Positions 54,092-63,660 are shown, counted from the stretch's first letter. The stretch: 64,000 bases of DNA from G963665405 sp963665405 (GCA_963665405.2 OY762261.2:186001-250000), one strand, 5' to 3'. Translations and numbers: made by a program. Notes: generated from the letters alone by a model not told the origin.

Positions 54092-55307
54092 GGAACCTCT
54101 GAACAACTAAGGGTGAGCCGGATTCTACTGGAATGGGCGGGTACGGGAGGCGCTTCGACCCTCCGGCGACGCGCCGACTGGGATCGGGGAGCCCAGGCCG
54201 CAGCCCTCACGCCTCATTCGCGGTTGGGGAAGAGAGGCTGGGGAGGGAGCGCTGCCGGGAATGGTCACCGTTGGCCCTCTCACCGAGCTTGGCCGCCCGC
54301 GGCTATCAGCAGGTTGGCCATCCCCAGCAGCAGCACCAGCCGTTGCGTGTTCTTGGCCAGGCCACGATACCGCACCTTCGCATAGCCAAAGCGCCGTTTC
54401 ACATACAGGAACGGATGCTCTACCTTCGCTCTGACCGACGCCTTGCGATGTTCCCCCAGCGCCTCCTGACTCCCGGGACTCAGGTGCCGGCGCAGACCGG
54501 GCCGCATCGCCACCTGCCACTCCACCCGTCGCTCCCGATGCTCCTCCCGCTTCTGGACTCCCTGATACCCCGCATCGCCCCACGCCTGCGCCTCGTTCCC
54601 GTGCAGCAGCCGGTGGGCTTCGGTCACGTCGTTCACGTTCGCCGCCGTCGTCGTCATGCTATGCGCCAAGCCCGTATCCGCGTCCACTCCGATGTGCAGC
54701 TTCATCCCGAAGTGCCTCTCATTCCCCTTCTTCGCCTGATGCATCTCCGGGTCCCGCGCGCCTCCCCGATTCTTCGTCGACGACGGCGCTTCGATGATGC
54801 TGGCGTCCACGATCGTCCCTTCACGCAGCCGCAGTCCCTGGGCTTCCAGATGGCGGTTGATCTCCTCGAACAGGCCTTGGCCTAGCTCGTGGCTTTCGAG
54901 GAGATGACGGAAGTTGAGGATGGTGGTCTCGTCCGGCAACGCTTCCGACAGTCGCAGCCCGGCGAACCGGCGCACCGATTCGGCCTCATAGAGGAGGTCC
55001 TCCATGCCGGGATCGCTCAGGTTATAGAAGAGTTGCACACAGTGAATGCGCAGCATCACCGAGAGCGCATAGGGCCGCCGCCCGCGGCCGGCCTGGGGGT
55101 AGCACGGGCGGATACGCTCCTCCAATCGCTGCCAAGGGATGAGCCCATCCATCCGCTCCAAGAACAACTCCCGGCGGGTCTTGCGCTTCTTGCCTTGGTA
55201 TTCCAAGTCCGCGAACGTCGGCTGGTCCATCGTTTCCGCCCTCCATCGGCATGAGGTGGGGCCAGCCCTTACTCTGCCACATCCCGTCTGACTTGTTCAG
55301 AGCGTTC
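54092..55307 (-). mobile_element. IS5-family insertion sequence, copy 2
   Basis: 1216 bp, inverted relative to copy 1, with the same terminal repeats and CTAG at both flanks. Confidence 0.9.
54280..55230 (-). CDS. IS5-family transposase, copy 2
   Basis: 316 residues, identical to copy 1 except for Arg in place of Trp (KKGNERHFG). All DDE residues are kept, so both copies could mobilise the unit. Confidence 0.92.
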   Translation of the reverse strand: MDQPTFADLEYQGKKRKTRRELFLERMDGLIPWQRLEERIRPCYPQAGRGRRPYALSVMLRIHCVQLFYNLSDPGMEDLLYEAESVRRFAGLRLSEALPDETTILNFRHLLESHELGQGLFEEINRHLEAQGLRLREGTIVDASIIEAPSSTKNRGGARDPEMHQAKKGNERHFGMKLHIGVDADTGLAHSMTTTAANVNDVTEAHRLLHGNEAQAWGDAGYQGVQKREEHRERRVEWQVAMRPGLRRHLSPGSQEALGEHRKASVRAKVEHPFLYVKRRFGYAKVRYRGLAKNTQRLVLLLGMANLLIAAGGQAR

Positions 55308-55647
55308 CTAGCTCCTGCTCCGAAAAGTGAGCGGTGCGTGCCGCGAGCTCCTCGAACCTGGCTATCACACCCCTTAGCTTCTCGCCGGCCGCTTCGGCGC
55401 TGGCCTGGTCTTCGACGGTCTTGAGAATGCTGACGAACTCACCATAGGCTTCTTCGCCCTCCCGAATCGCGTCGCCAAGGCTCAGAGGCCCACCGACAGA
55501 CTGCTTCTCTTCCGGCTGCGCCTCGGTATCGTCCTGCTCATCCGCGCCTCCCTGTTCGGGAGACCCGGTACTTCCTGCATCACCATCCTCATCGTCGGTA
55601 GACACCGTCTGGCTCTGCTGCTCTGCGGTGCTGTCGGGCTCATCCAC
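55308..55647 (-). pseudogene. Acidic hypothetical protein truncated by the IS
   Basis: From a GTG at 55647 (after GGGAGAG), a Glu/Asp/Gln-rich N-terminal half is followed by a helical domain (DAIREGEEAYGEFVSILKTVEDQ, then GVIARFEELAARTAHFSEQEL). At EQEL the gene meets the CTAG and the IS end, which supplies GTL and a stop. The original C-terminus is lost or displaced. The product was not recognised. Confidence 0.55.
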
Positions 55648-56282
55648 CTCTCCCTGCTCGGCGGATCTGGGAGTTCCAGTGTCACAACAGAAAACAAACG
55701 CCTAGACTGACCAAACGCATCGTGCATCTCCCCAAGGCGAGGTCGAATTTGAGGCCTGCGGGAAAAACGCCGACTCCGCAGGCGGCAGCGATGCTACACC
55801 TGACATCTCAAAGAGTCAACCCGTGCAGCCCCTCCTGTCGTTGCAGTTACTCCGGGGTGCGAGCGGTGGCCGTAGCGCACACGTTGGCGGAGCTTGCCAA
55901 TTCTGGCCTTCTGGCAAGTCCGTTAGGTGCTACCGCTGTGACTCTAGTTCCTGAATCGTCTGCGTCATCCATGGTTAGCTGTAGGCGACGCCTCGGTTGA
56001 AATAGACGAGGGCAAGCTCGGGGTTGAGGCGGATGGCCTCATCGTGGTCCTCGATGGCCCGCTGGAACTGGCCCAGTAAGCCCATCCCGCAGCGGTGACC
56101 CCACCGTTACCACGTGGGTCATCTGCAACCTAATTCAGACCTGGTACTAACCCGACCTCCTTTGTCCCCAGTTACTCTCTCTAGATCGCTGGAATCCACA
56201 TTCGTCGGCATTCACGTCCGTCGGCATTCACACTGCACACGTATATCGTCGTCAACTGAGGTCAGAGTCGGGGAAGGCAGTG
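55648..56282. other. Gene-poor region with one TPR remnant
   Basis: About 635 bases. Besides the TPR fragment at 55975-56085 nothing coding is seen. The right part, upstream of the LamG gene, is comparatively A+T-rich and likely holds its promoter. Confidence 0.45.
55975..56085 (-). pseudogene. Remnant of a tetratricopeptide-repeat protein
   Basis: 36 residues starting MGLLGQFQRAIEDHDEAIRL and ending in NPELALVYFNRGVAYS, which is one TPR unit with its characteristic A, Y, and P positions. The stop TAA follows at once. It is an isolated fragment without the rest of a TPR protein. Confidence 0.6.
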
Positions 56283-59200
56283 ATGATTCAGACCAGGGTT
56301 GTTGGACGGGTCCAAACAACAATTGCTCTCTTTGGAATCCTCCTGGCAACGTTGCTTCTTGCCCGTGGCTCAGTCGTGGCTGTCGGCATTTCCGCGGATA
56401 GCATCGCTGACAATCAACTTTATGATGATTTCAACGACAATGCGATCGACCCTTCCTTGTGGACAGTCGAACTGAACGGCACAGGATCGACGACTAGCGA
56501 AACCAACCAGAGGCTGGAGATCACTCATCCGGCGGACGCGGCCGGGGGTATTTTCTTGACCGGACTGACAAGCGTCTGTCGGGTAAGAGGCGACTTCGAT
56601 ATTCAGGTCGACTTCGAGCTCAGCACCTGGCCCACTCAGAATGGGGTCAGAGTAGGCCTTGTAGTCACAGGCATAGGCAACACCGAGCGAACCAGTAACC
56701 CGGGCGTCCCAGATACATATCTCACCAACTTCGGTGATGGAGTTCAGGGGCTAACCCCCACCACTGACCTGTCGGGTCGGTTAAGAGTGACAAGGTCAGG
56801 CAGTAGTGTGACGGGATTCTTTTTCAACACAGGCACTGACAGTTGGGTTCCTATCCACACTTTTGATGGGGCAACGACCGGTGACGTACGTTTCAACCTT
56901 TGGTCATGGAGCCACGACAGCATCTTTGCAGACCAGGTAGTCGAAGTGGCCTTTGACAACGCGATAGTCAGTGAGGGGCACCTGATCTGTGAGTTCGCAA
57001 AGGAATTCCACGAAGACTTTGAGGACGATCTCTCACAATGGGTGGGCAAGGGGGAAGGCGCGCACAACGGAGTCATAGTCGAGGATCCGCTTCGGCCTGG
57101 CAATCACGTACTTACCTTTACGGCGCTGAACGCGGGTGGGGACGTCTTCGGCTCTGAGGTGATGGTGACCCCAGGTCAGACATACATTCTGATGTTCGAC
57201 TATCTAGGTCTCCCGGATCGCGGCGGTCAGCCTGGCAATCTAGGTGGGTTCGTTGGATTCGCGGAGGACACGCCTGGCCAACACCGATGGCCCGCGGGCA
57301 CGGTCCTCTGTTGCGGTGGTGAGGACGATCCGTTAATCGACGACGGCGAGTGGCACACCTACTCGATCGTGATTGACCCGTTCGAACCGGGGCCATTCTA
57401 CTCCGGTCTCCCCTCCGGCAATACTATTCGAGTCATGTTGGAGGATTTCAGTGGTCCGGGCGGTGTCGCAGGCGACGTCTTTTTCGACAACATTTGGCTT
57501 GATATCCACGCCGCTGTGTGTGTGACTCCACCGTCTGGCCTTGTGAGCTGGTGGCCTGGCGATGGGAGCGCCAACGACATTGTCGATCTGAACGATGGGA
57601 CGCTGCAGAACGGAGCGACCTTCGCTCCTGGCAAGGTTGGGCAGGCGTTCAGCCTTGACGGAACCGATGACTACGTTAGCGTACCTGATCAGAGTGATTG
57701 GACTCTTGGTGATGATGAGTTCACCATCGACTTGTGGGTTAACTTCAAAGAGATTCCAATCCGTGCGCCGTTTGTCGACCATAATGAGGGCCCGGGAGAG
57801 ACCAACAAATGGATTTTCTGGTACGACGATATTGGGCACAGGGGTCCCGGTGGTCCAGCCTTGCGATTTCACATCAACAGCCCCACCTTGGGTCCTCTTG
57901 ATCCGGTGGTGTATCCCTGGATGCCACGCACCGATCGGTGGTACCACGTCGCGGTGACCAGAAGCGGAAGTAGTTACAGCCTTTACCTTGATGGGCAGAA
58001 GGTCATCACTGAGACAGACTCCAATACGATTCCCGATGCTGAGGTAGAGCTCTCCATTGGGCAGTCCGAGTTTCAGTACTTCTTCAACGGTCTTATTGAT
58101 GAAGTCGAGATATTCGACCGGGCTCTGAGTGCTTCAGAGATTCGAGATATCTTCAACGCCGGAAGTGCGGGTAAGTGCAGGGAGTGTACTCCAGCACCGT
58201 CGGGCCTTGTGAGCTGGTGGCCTGGCGATGGGAGCGCCAACGACATTGTCGATCTGAACGATGGGACGCTGCAGAACGGAGCGACCTTCGCTCCGGGAAA
58301 GATCGGGCAGGCGTTTAGTTTTGATGGAACTGGCGCGGTGGTCGTCGCGGACAACGCAAATCTGAATCTCCAGCGGTTCACGATCGACGCTTGGGTGTTC
58401 CCAGAACGTGCAGATGGAGGCGCAGACAGTATTCTGAACAAAGAGGCTGATGTGCCACTTGCCTTAGAGGACATCCAATACGAGATTCCGATTAGGGGGT
58501 CAGGATTCCCCGGCGAAGGCTCGATCCCCGTGGGGAACTTTGTCTTCTTCATCGGCGGGATCAGTGGCCTCCCCGACGAATGGAGAGGTTGGGTGGATGG
58601 GGGTGCAGCCCTCCCGTTGAATGAGTGGTCTCACGTTGCGTTGTCATTTGACGGGACGACTGCTAGTGCCTACGTCAACGGAACGCTGACAAGAACCATT
58701 GGGGATCTCAGCGGAAGTGTGCCGGTTACGTCGGGTCCGCTTAAGCTCGGCTCAAGATCGGCTCCTGTCTTCGACATCGACCCCAACCTGGCTTTCAACG
58801 GCCTGATAGATGAAGTCGAGATTTTTGACCGGGCTCTCAGCGATTCAGAGATTCGAGACATCTCCAACGCCGGAAGTGCGGGTAAGTGCAGGGAGTGTAC
58901 CCCAGCTCCGTCGGGCCTTGTTAGCTGGTGGCCCGGAGATGGCAATGCTGGAGACATTGTCAGCGACAACGATGGCGCGCCTCAGAACGGTGCCACCGCT
59001 GACTTGGGCAAGGTTGGACAAGCGTTTAGCCTTGACGGGGTAGACGATTTTGTCCGGGTTAGCGATTCTGGCAGCCTGGGGATAACAGGCAATCTGACTG
59101 TTGAGGCTTGGGTCAATCCAGAAACTGACGTTATCAGCCTCCAGCGACTGGTCAGTAAGTTCACGGCCACCGGAGCTTCTACGGATCCCGGTTACCGCTT

Positions 59201-60164
59201 GCAGATACAAGGTGGCGGATTCCTTTTTGAAGTCGGCGATGGGACTAATTCAGCTGCGGCAGTTTCAGCCCCGATTGCAGTTGCAGGTGACTGGTTCCAC
59301 GTTGTTGGGGTGAGAAACACAGGCACGGGCACGCTAAGCCTTTATGTCAACGGGGTGCTGGAATCTAGCGTAAGTGATTTGACCGTGAGTCCACAGTCCC
59401 CCAATGACCTGTTTATCAGCTCTAACAACGGTGGTGCCGAGTTTTTCGACGGCCTGATCGACGAGGTCTCCGTTTACAGCCGTGCGCTCAACGCAAGTGA
59501 AATCCGGGCTGCCTTCTTAGCTGGCAGCGCCGGCAAGTGCAAGGCCGAAGACACCACCCCACCTCGCTGCGAGGTGATCGGAGTCAACGTGGCCCACCCG
59601 CCGACCCCGACGAACCTCCTGGTCGAAGTCCAGGACACCGGAAGCGGCCTTGACGCGATCAACGGTCTCGTTGTGAAGAACGCCGTGGTGAACATCCCGG
59701 CGTTCTCCGTGGGCACGACCGCGGTGGTCCAGGTCGTTGCCGACAAGATCGACGAGAGCAAGCGGTCCAGGGTCGAGATCCAGGCCATCGACGTTGCGGG
59801 CAACAGCTCGACCTGCGATCCCGTATTGGCGACCTTAAGCCGCGAATCAGGCTCACTGTCGGTTAGAGACATCCGCTCGGAGGAGAGATACCTGACCATC
59901 AGCCCCAACGGACGAGCGTCGTCCCTGGTGATGGCGAACGTGAACGGAAGATGGTTCCGGGCTCTTGGCTTGGATCAGCAGTCCGTCACAATCGACCTGG
60001 GGTCTGCGATGACGGATGGCTCGGAGAACACGGTCACGCTGTGGGCCTCAAGTGACACGACCATACTGTTGGCCGACGCCGCCCCGAGGAACGCCACAAT
60101 ATCGGCAGCGGTGCGACCGTGGTGGCACTCAGCATGGTCCCAGGCGCCGGGTCGTGGCGGGTAG
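56283..60164 (+). CDS. Large secreted multi-LamG protein
   Basis: 1293 residues from the ATG at 56283. Signal peptide (about 1-35), then two lectin-like regions (DDFNDNAIDPSLW near 50; DDLSQWVGKGEGA near 250), then three LamG modules starting near residues 412, 634 and 871, each with SGLVSWWPGDG and a late DGLIDEVxxxxRAL. A last module of about 205 residues (DTTPPRCEVIGVN...) is shared with the RCC1 protein on the opposite strand and ends WWHSAWSQAP. The function is probably adhesion or carbohydrate binding at the cell surface. A 26-codon gene begins 20 bases after the stop. Confidence 0.85.
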   Translation: MIQTRVVGRVQTTIALFGILLATLLLARGSVVAVGISADSIADNQLYDDFNDNAIDPSLWTVELNGTGSTTSETNQRLEITHPADAAGGIFLTGLTSVCRVRGDFDIQVDFELSTWPTQNGVRVGLVVTGIGNTERTSNPGVPDTYLTNFGDGVQGLTPTTDLSGRLRVTRSGSSVTGFFFNTGTDSWVPIHTFDGATTGDVRFNLWSWSHDSIFADQVVEVAFDNAIVSEGHLICEFAKEFHEDFEDDLSQWVGKGEGAHNGVIVEDPLRPGNHVLTFTALNAGGDVFGSEVMVTPGQTYILMFDYLGLPDRGGQPGNLGGFVGFAEDTPGQHRWPAGTVLCCGGEDDPLIDDGEWHTYSIVIDPFEPGPFYSGLPSGNTIRVMLEDFSGPGGVAGDVFFDNIWLDIHAAVCVTPPSGLVSWWPGDGSANDIVDLNDGTLQNGATFAPGKVGQAFSLDGTDDYVSVPDQSDWTLGDDEFTIDLWVNFKEIPIRAPFVDHNEGPGETNKWIFWYDDIGHRGPGGPALRFHINSPTLGPLDPVVYPWMPRTDRWYHVAVTRSGSSYSLYLDGQKVITETDSNTIPDAEVELSIGQSEFQYFFNGLIDEVEIFDRALSASEIRDIFNAGSAGKCRECTPAPSGLVSWWPGDGSANDIVDLNDGTLQNGATFAPGKIGQAFSFDGTGAVVVADNANLNLQRFTIDAWVFPERADGGADSILNKEADVPLALEDIQYEIPIRGSGFPGEGSIPVGNFVFFIGGISGLPDEWRGWVDGGAALPLNEWSHVALSFDGTTASAYVNGTLTRTIGDLSGSVPVTSGPLKLGSRSAPVFDIDPNLAFNGLIDEVEIFDRALSDSEIRDISNAGSAGKCRECTPAPSGLVSWWPGDGNAGDIVSDNDGAPQNGATADLGKVGQAFSLDGVDDFVRVSDSGSLGITGNLTVEAWVNPETDVISLQRLVSKFTATGASTDPGYRLQIQGGGFLFEVGDGTNSAAAVSAPIAVAGDWFHVVGVRNTGTGTLSLYVNGVLESSVSDLTVSPQSPNDLFISSNNGGAEFFDGLIDEVSVYSRALNASEIRAAFLAGSAGKCKAEDTTPPRCEVIGVNVAHPPTPTNLLVEVQDTGSGLDAINGLVVKNAVVNIPAFSVGTTAVVQVVADKIDESKRSRVEIQAIDVAGNSSTCDPVLATLSRESGSLSVRDIRSEERYLTISPNGRASSLVMANVNGRWFRALGLDQQSVTIDLGSAMTDGSENTVTLWASSDTTILLADAAPRNATISAAVRPWWHSAWSQAPGRGG

Positions 60165-60184
60165 ACAGAGAAAGGAGAGCGCCG

Positions 60185-60265
60185 ATGAAGGTCGTCAAAT
60201 CCTATGTGAAGCCGAGGCTCCGAAAGTACGGGAAGCTGAGATCGCTCGCTCAGGGAAGCTTCTAG
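60185..60265 (+). CDS. Lasso-leader-like microprotein, copy 1
   Basis: 26 residues, ATG after AAGGAGAGCGCC. The spacing Y7-x-x-P10-x-L12-x-x-x-G16 is identical to that of the lasso precursor at 19.1 kb, and LAQ|GSF mirrors its VTK|G cleavage region, with Ala22 in place of the -2 threonine. Only three residues would follow the cut, so no lasso ring is possible. Copy 2 (60802-60882) is identical from Y7 to F26 although nine codons differ, all silently, which points to selection on the peptide. It follows the shared C-terminal module gene. Function unknown; it may bind an RRE domain. Confidence 0.7.
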   Translation: MKVVKSYVKPRLRKYGKLRSLAQGSF

Positions 60266-60279
60266 ACCTCGTCGTCGAC

Positions 60280-60756
60280 CTCCTCACCTATCGGGTCCAG
60301 ATGTTCTCCGAGAACGGGGAGTTCCTGACGAGCTGGTCGATAGAAGCGGAGGAAGGCGAATCGCCGCCCACCGGCATCTCGATAGATTCAGAAGACGTCG
60401 TCTATCTAGTCACCGATCGAAGGGTCCTGAAGTACAGCACTGAAGGCGCCTTGGTAGATGAGTGGGCCCTCGCGGCCGACGCGGCTGGGCAATTCCAGGG
60501 CTCTACAAGCATCGCGGTCGATGCAGCCGGAAACCTCTACGTCGCAGACCAGGGCAACGGCCGCGTGCGGAAATTGAGTGACACTGGCCAGATCCTCCTG
60601 GGATGGGGAGAAGCCGGGACGGGTCCGGGCCAGTTCCAGTTGCCCTCCGCTCTGGAAGTGGGCCCCGACGGTAGGGTCTACGTCGCGGACCAGCGCAACA
60701 ACCGCATCCAGGTGTTCAGCGCGGACGGCGAGTTCCTGAATCTGTGGGGAGGATAG
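60280..60756 (+). pseudogene. NHL-repeat protein fragment
   Basis: From about 60289 the frame encodes NHL beta-propeller blades: YRVQMFSENGEFLTSW, then GISIDSEDVVYLVTDRRVLKYS, SIAVDAAGNLYVADQGNGRVRKL and ALEVGPDGRVYVADQRNNRIQVFS. The sequence begins in mid-blade without a start or signal peptide; the first ATG is 60301. A full propeller needs six or so blades, and only about three or four are here. It is wedged between the two convergent gene ends. Confidence 0.6.
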
Positions 60757-60801
60757 CGTCACGGTCCCCGCAATCAGTACCGACCCGGCACTCAAGAATA
60801 C

Positions 60802-60882
60802 CTAGAAGCTGCCTTGGGCCAGGGAGCGCAGCTTCCCGTACTTTCGGAGCCGAGGCTTTACATAGGTCTTTCCGCTCTTCAC
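60802..60882 (-). CDS. Lasso-leader-like microprotein, copy 2
   Basis: 26 residues from a GTG at 60882 that follows GAGGAGG at seven bases. Residues 7-26 are identical to copy 1; residues 3-6 differ (SGKT versus VVKS). It lies 16 bases after the stop of the RCC1 protein, just as copy 1 follows the LamG protein. The convergent copies thus travel with the same C-terminal module. Confidence 0.7.
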   Translation of the reverse strand: MKSGKTYVKPRLRKYGKLRSLAQGSF

Positions 60883-60898
60883 CGAGTGTCCTCCTCGT

Positions 60899-63242
60899 CT
60901 ATGGTGCCTGAGACCACGCTGAGTGCCACCACGGTCGCGCCGCTGGCGAAATGCTCGCGTTCTTGGGGACCACGTCCGACAACAGTATGGTCGTGTCGCT
61001 TGAGGCCCACAGGGTGACGGTGTTGTCCGAGCCGACTGCCATCGCAGATCCCAGGTCGATGGTGACGGACTGCTGATCCACCCCGAACTGGAACCATGTC
61101 CTGTTCACGTTCACCATCACGGTGGACCCGGACGGTCCGTTGGGGCTGATGGTGAGGTACCTTTCCGTTGACGCGATCCCCGTGAGCGGCAGTGTGCGCG
61201 AGTCACGAGTCAACGTTGCCAGAACCGGATCGCACGTCGAGCTGTTGCCTGCGACGTCGATGGCCTGAATCTCGACCCTGGACCGCTTGCTCTCGTCGAT
61301 CTTGTCGGCGACCACCTGGATCACCCCGTTGGTACCCACCGAGAACGCCGGGATGTTCACCACAGCGTTCTTGGCGATCAGGCCGTTGATCGCGTCAAGC
61401 CCGCTCCCGGTGTCCTGGACCTCCACAAGGAGATTAGTCGGGGGCGGCGCGTGGGCGATGTTGACTCCGATGACCTCGCAGCGAGGAGAGGTGGTGTCCC
61501 CCTCCGGAGGCTCCCCGCCGTTGATCTCCAACATCGCAGCAGGGGGGATCTCCACAGAGTTGAACGCAATGAATGGTCCGTTCACCGGTATGCTAGACGG
61601 GATCGAGAACTCGAACCTAAAACCAGCGAAGTCTTCGTTCGCTGCTACCAGCCCTTGCACGAAGGATGTGACATCCAATGAAACAGCACCCTCGCCGTTG
61701 TGAGCGAAGGTCGTAAGCAGTAACCCAGCGTCCCAATCGTCTAACCCGACAGAACCGTTAGCCGTGCTTGAGTACGCAAAGACGTCGATGTCGAAGGGGA
61801 AAGGTCCAAGCGACCTAAACACGCCGAGGAGGAGAGTCGCATCGAATATGGTACCGCTCAAGCTGCTGATGTCGAACTCGACTATACCCCGGGCCTCGAA
61901 GTTGGGCACGTCAAGAGCCTGAACGACAGATCCGTCTACAACCGAGTCGGGATACCGTCCTTGAGAATCCCCACCCATCCCTTATGTTTGCGTCCGCCAC
62001 AGCGACTAGTGTTGTTGCTGGTGCGAGACTCGGCCCCTCGATCCCAACCACACCCACAGGAGTGGTGCGGTTTGTGGTCGTCCCGTCGCCCAGCTGACCG
62101 GAGGTATTCGACCCCCAACACTTGATGCCTCCTCCGGCTGTTATCGCGCAGTTGTGAACTCCACCAGCGGAGACGGCGTCCACCCCGCTGGTTAGCCCCG
62201 TGACGTCCACAGGGATGAGGCGGTTCGCGAAGGTCCCGTCCCCAATCTGACCGTGAGAGTTTCTTCCCCAGCACTTGACACCGCCTACCGAGGTCAACGC
62301 ACATGTGTGTTCGAATAGCGCAGACACTGTGGCAACGCCGCTAGTTAGCCCAGTCACGTTGACAGGCGTGGTGCGCATTACCGTGGTGCCATCGCCGAGT
62401 TGGCCCCTGTTGTTAGATCCCCAGCATTTGAGGCCGCCGATGGTAGTCAACGCACAGGTATGTGCATTCCCCGTGGCAACGCCAGCCACTCCGCTGGTTA
62501 GCCCCGTCACGTCCACTGCTGTTGGCCGCGTCACCGTCGTGCCGTCCCCAATCTGACCGTCTATATTTCTCCCCCAACACTTGAGACCGCCAGCCGTGGT
62601 AAGCGCGCAGGTGTGGGCGAATCCTGCAATAACACCGACCACACCGCTGGTCAGCCCGCTGACGTCAGCGGGCGTCAGGCGGGGGGTGAACGTTCCATCT
62701 CCAAGCTGGCCCCAGTCGTTGCGTCCCCAGCATTTGAGGCCCCCTGCCGTGGTCACCGCGCACGTGTGGCCGAATCCGATCGCGACGGCGCTCACCCCAC
62801 TCGTTAGGCCGGTCACGTCCAGAGGCGTGGCGCTGTCGGTGGTTGTCCCGTTTCCAATCTGACCGTACGCGTTGAAGCCCCAGCACTTGAGCCCACCTGA
62901 GGTAGTCACGGCACAGGCGTGGAACCACCGGGTAGAGATGTCACCCACGCCGCTGGTCAACCCTACCACGTCCACAGGCGCACTTCGATTCGTGGTCGTC
63001 CCGTCACCAAGAGAACCCTCGAAGTTGTCCCCCCAGCACTTGACGCCACCAGGCGCGGTCAGTGCGCAGGTGTAGTTGTTGCCGGCGGAGACGGAGGTGG
63101 CTGTAGCGGCGGAGGCCGGCTGCACCGGTACCGCCAGGAAGGCCGCTGCGACCACAAGAACCAGCCCAATGCCTCGCCACAGCAGCCCACTTGCTCTAAG
63201 TCGGTGAGTAACCATCTGCTCCCCTCTGGCTTCCGTTCTCAT
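60899..63242 (-). CDS. Secreted RCC1-repeat protein with DNRLRE-like and shared C-terminal modules; frameshifted
   Basis: Start ATG at 63242 or 63215; a signal peptide ends near ASA. Seven RCC1 repeats follow (pattern HTCALTxxGGLKCWGxNxxGQLGDGT...PVDVTGLTSGV), likely a beta-propeller. At about 61975 the frame shifts: ...VADANIRDGWG joins DSQGRYPDSVVDGS in the next frame, a DNRLRE/CBM96-like start. The second part continues with GIVEFDISSLSGTIFDATLLLG and ends in the CEVIGVN... module (ending WWHSAWSQAP) shared with the LamG protein. The joined product has about 780 residues. A short G-run near the join makes a sequencing slip likely. Confidence 0.78.
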
Positions 63243-63660
63243 CGAACATTTTCCGTAACCGTTGGATATCTCATTCCGATTTGCAGTGCCTGACGAACTA
63301 GGTCTAACGGCCTCCGGTATCCTCGATGCTCATGCCGTTTCCCCCTGCCCGCCCTGTTCACTCCTCCTACGACTGGGCTAGTCCGGATTGTCAGGCGTAC
63401 GGGTCTGTGTGCATGGTGGACACCTTCTCCTACGAATCTCGAAGACCTCCGTCCGAGCGACGTTAAGGATTCGACGGGCAGGTGTCCTCCTGTCCACACA
63501 CTCAGCAGAGTTCGGGTAGGAGGAGGTCAGGCTAAGCCCGAATCCACCGAAGGAGGGCGTCGGGTCAGTGTCCTGAAGCGGCAAGAGGGTGCTCCTGTGA
63601 ATCTGGGATAATGGTTTTGAAACAGCAAAGCCGACCCCAGAACAAGGAGCACCCAATAGA
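63243..63660. other. Gene-free region before the partial transposase
   Basis: About 420 bases without a supported gene. It contains the second copy of the 19-bp direct repeat (63533-63551). The last 80 bases probably include the left end and promoter of an IS (a TGGGATAATGG stretch near 63604). Confidence 0.45.
63533..63551. repeat. 19-bp direct repeat, copy 2 of 2
   Basis: agcccgaatccaccgaagg, identical to 46910-46928 and in the same orientation. See that entry. Confidence 0.6.

Larger units (their letters stand above)
50068..55307. mobile_element. Composite transposon bounded by two inverted IS5-family copies
   Basis: Two 1216-bp IS copies in opposite orientation bracket 2.8 kb of cargo: a truncated Gfo/Idh/MocA gene, a candidate selenoprotein and a quinone-oxidoreductase gene. 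Each IS copy has CTAG on both sides (50064-50067, 51284-51287, 54088-54091 and 55308-55311), the target duplication expected for this IS5 subgroup. The encoded transposases differ by one residue, so the copies are recent. Either the whole unit moved, or two insertions happened independently. Confidence 0.75.
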
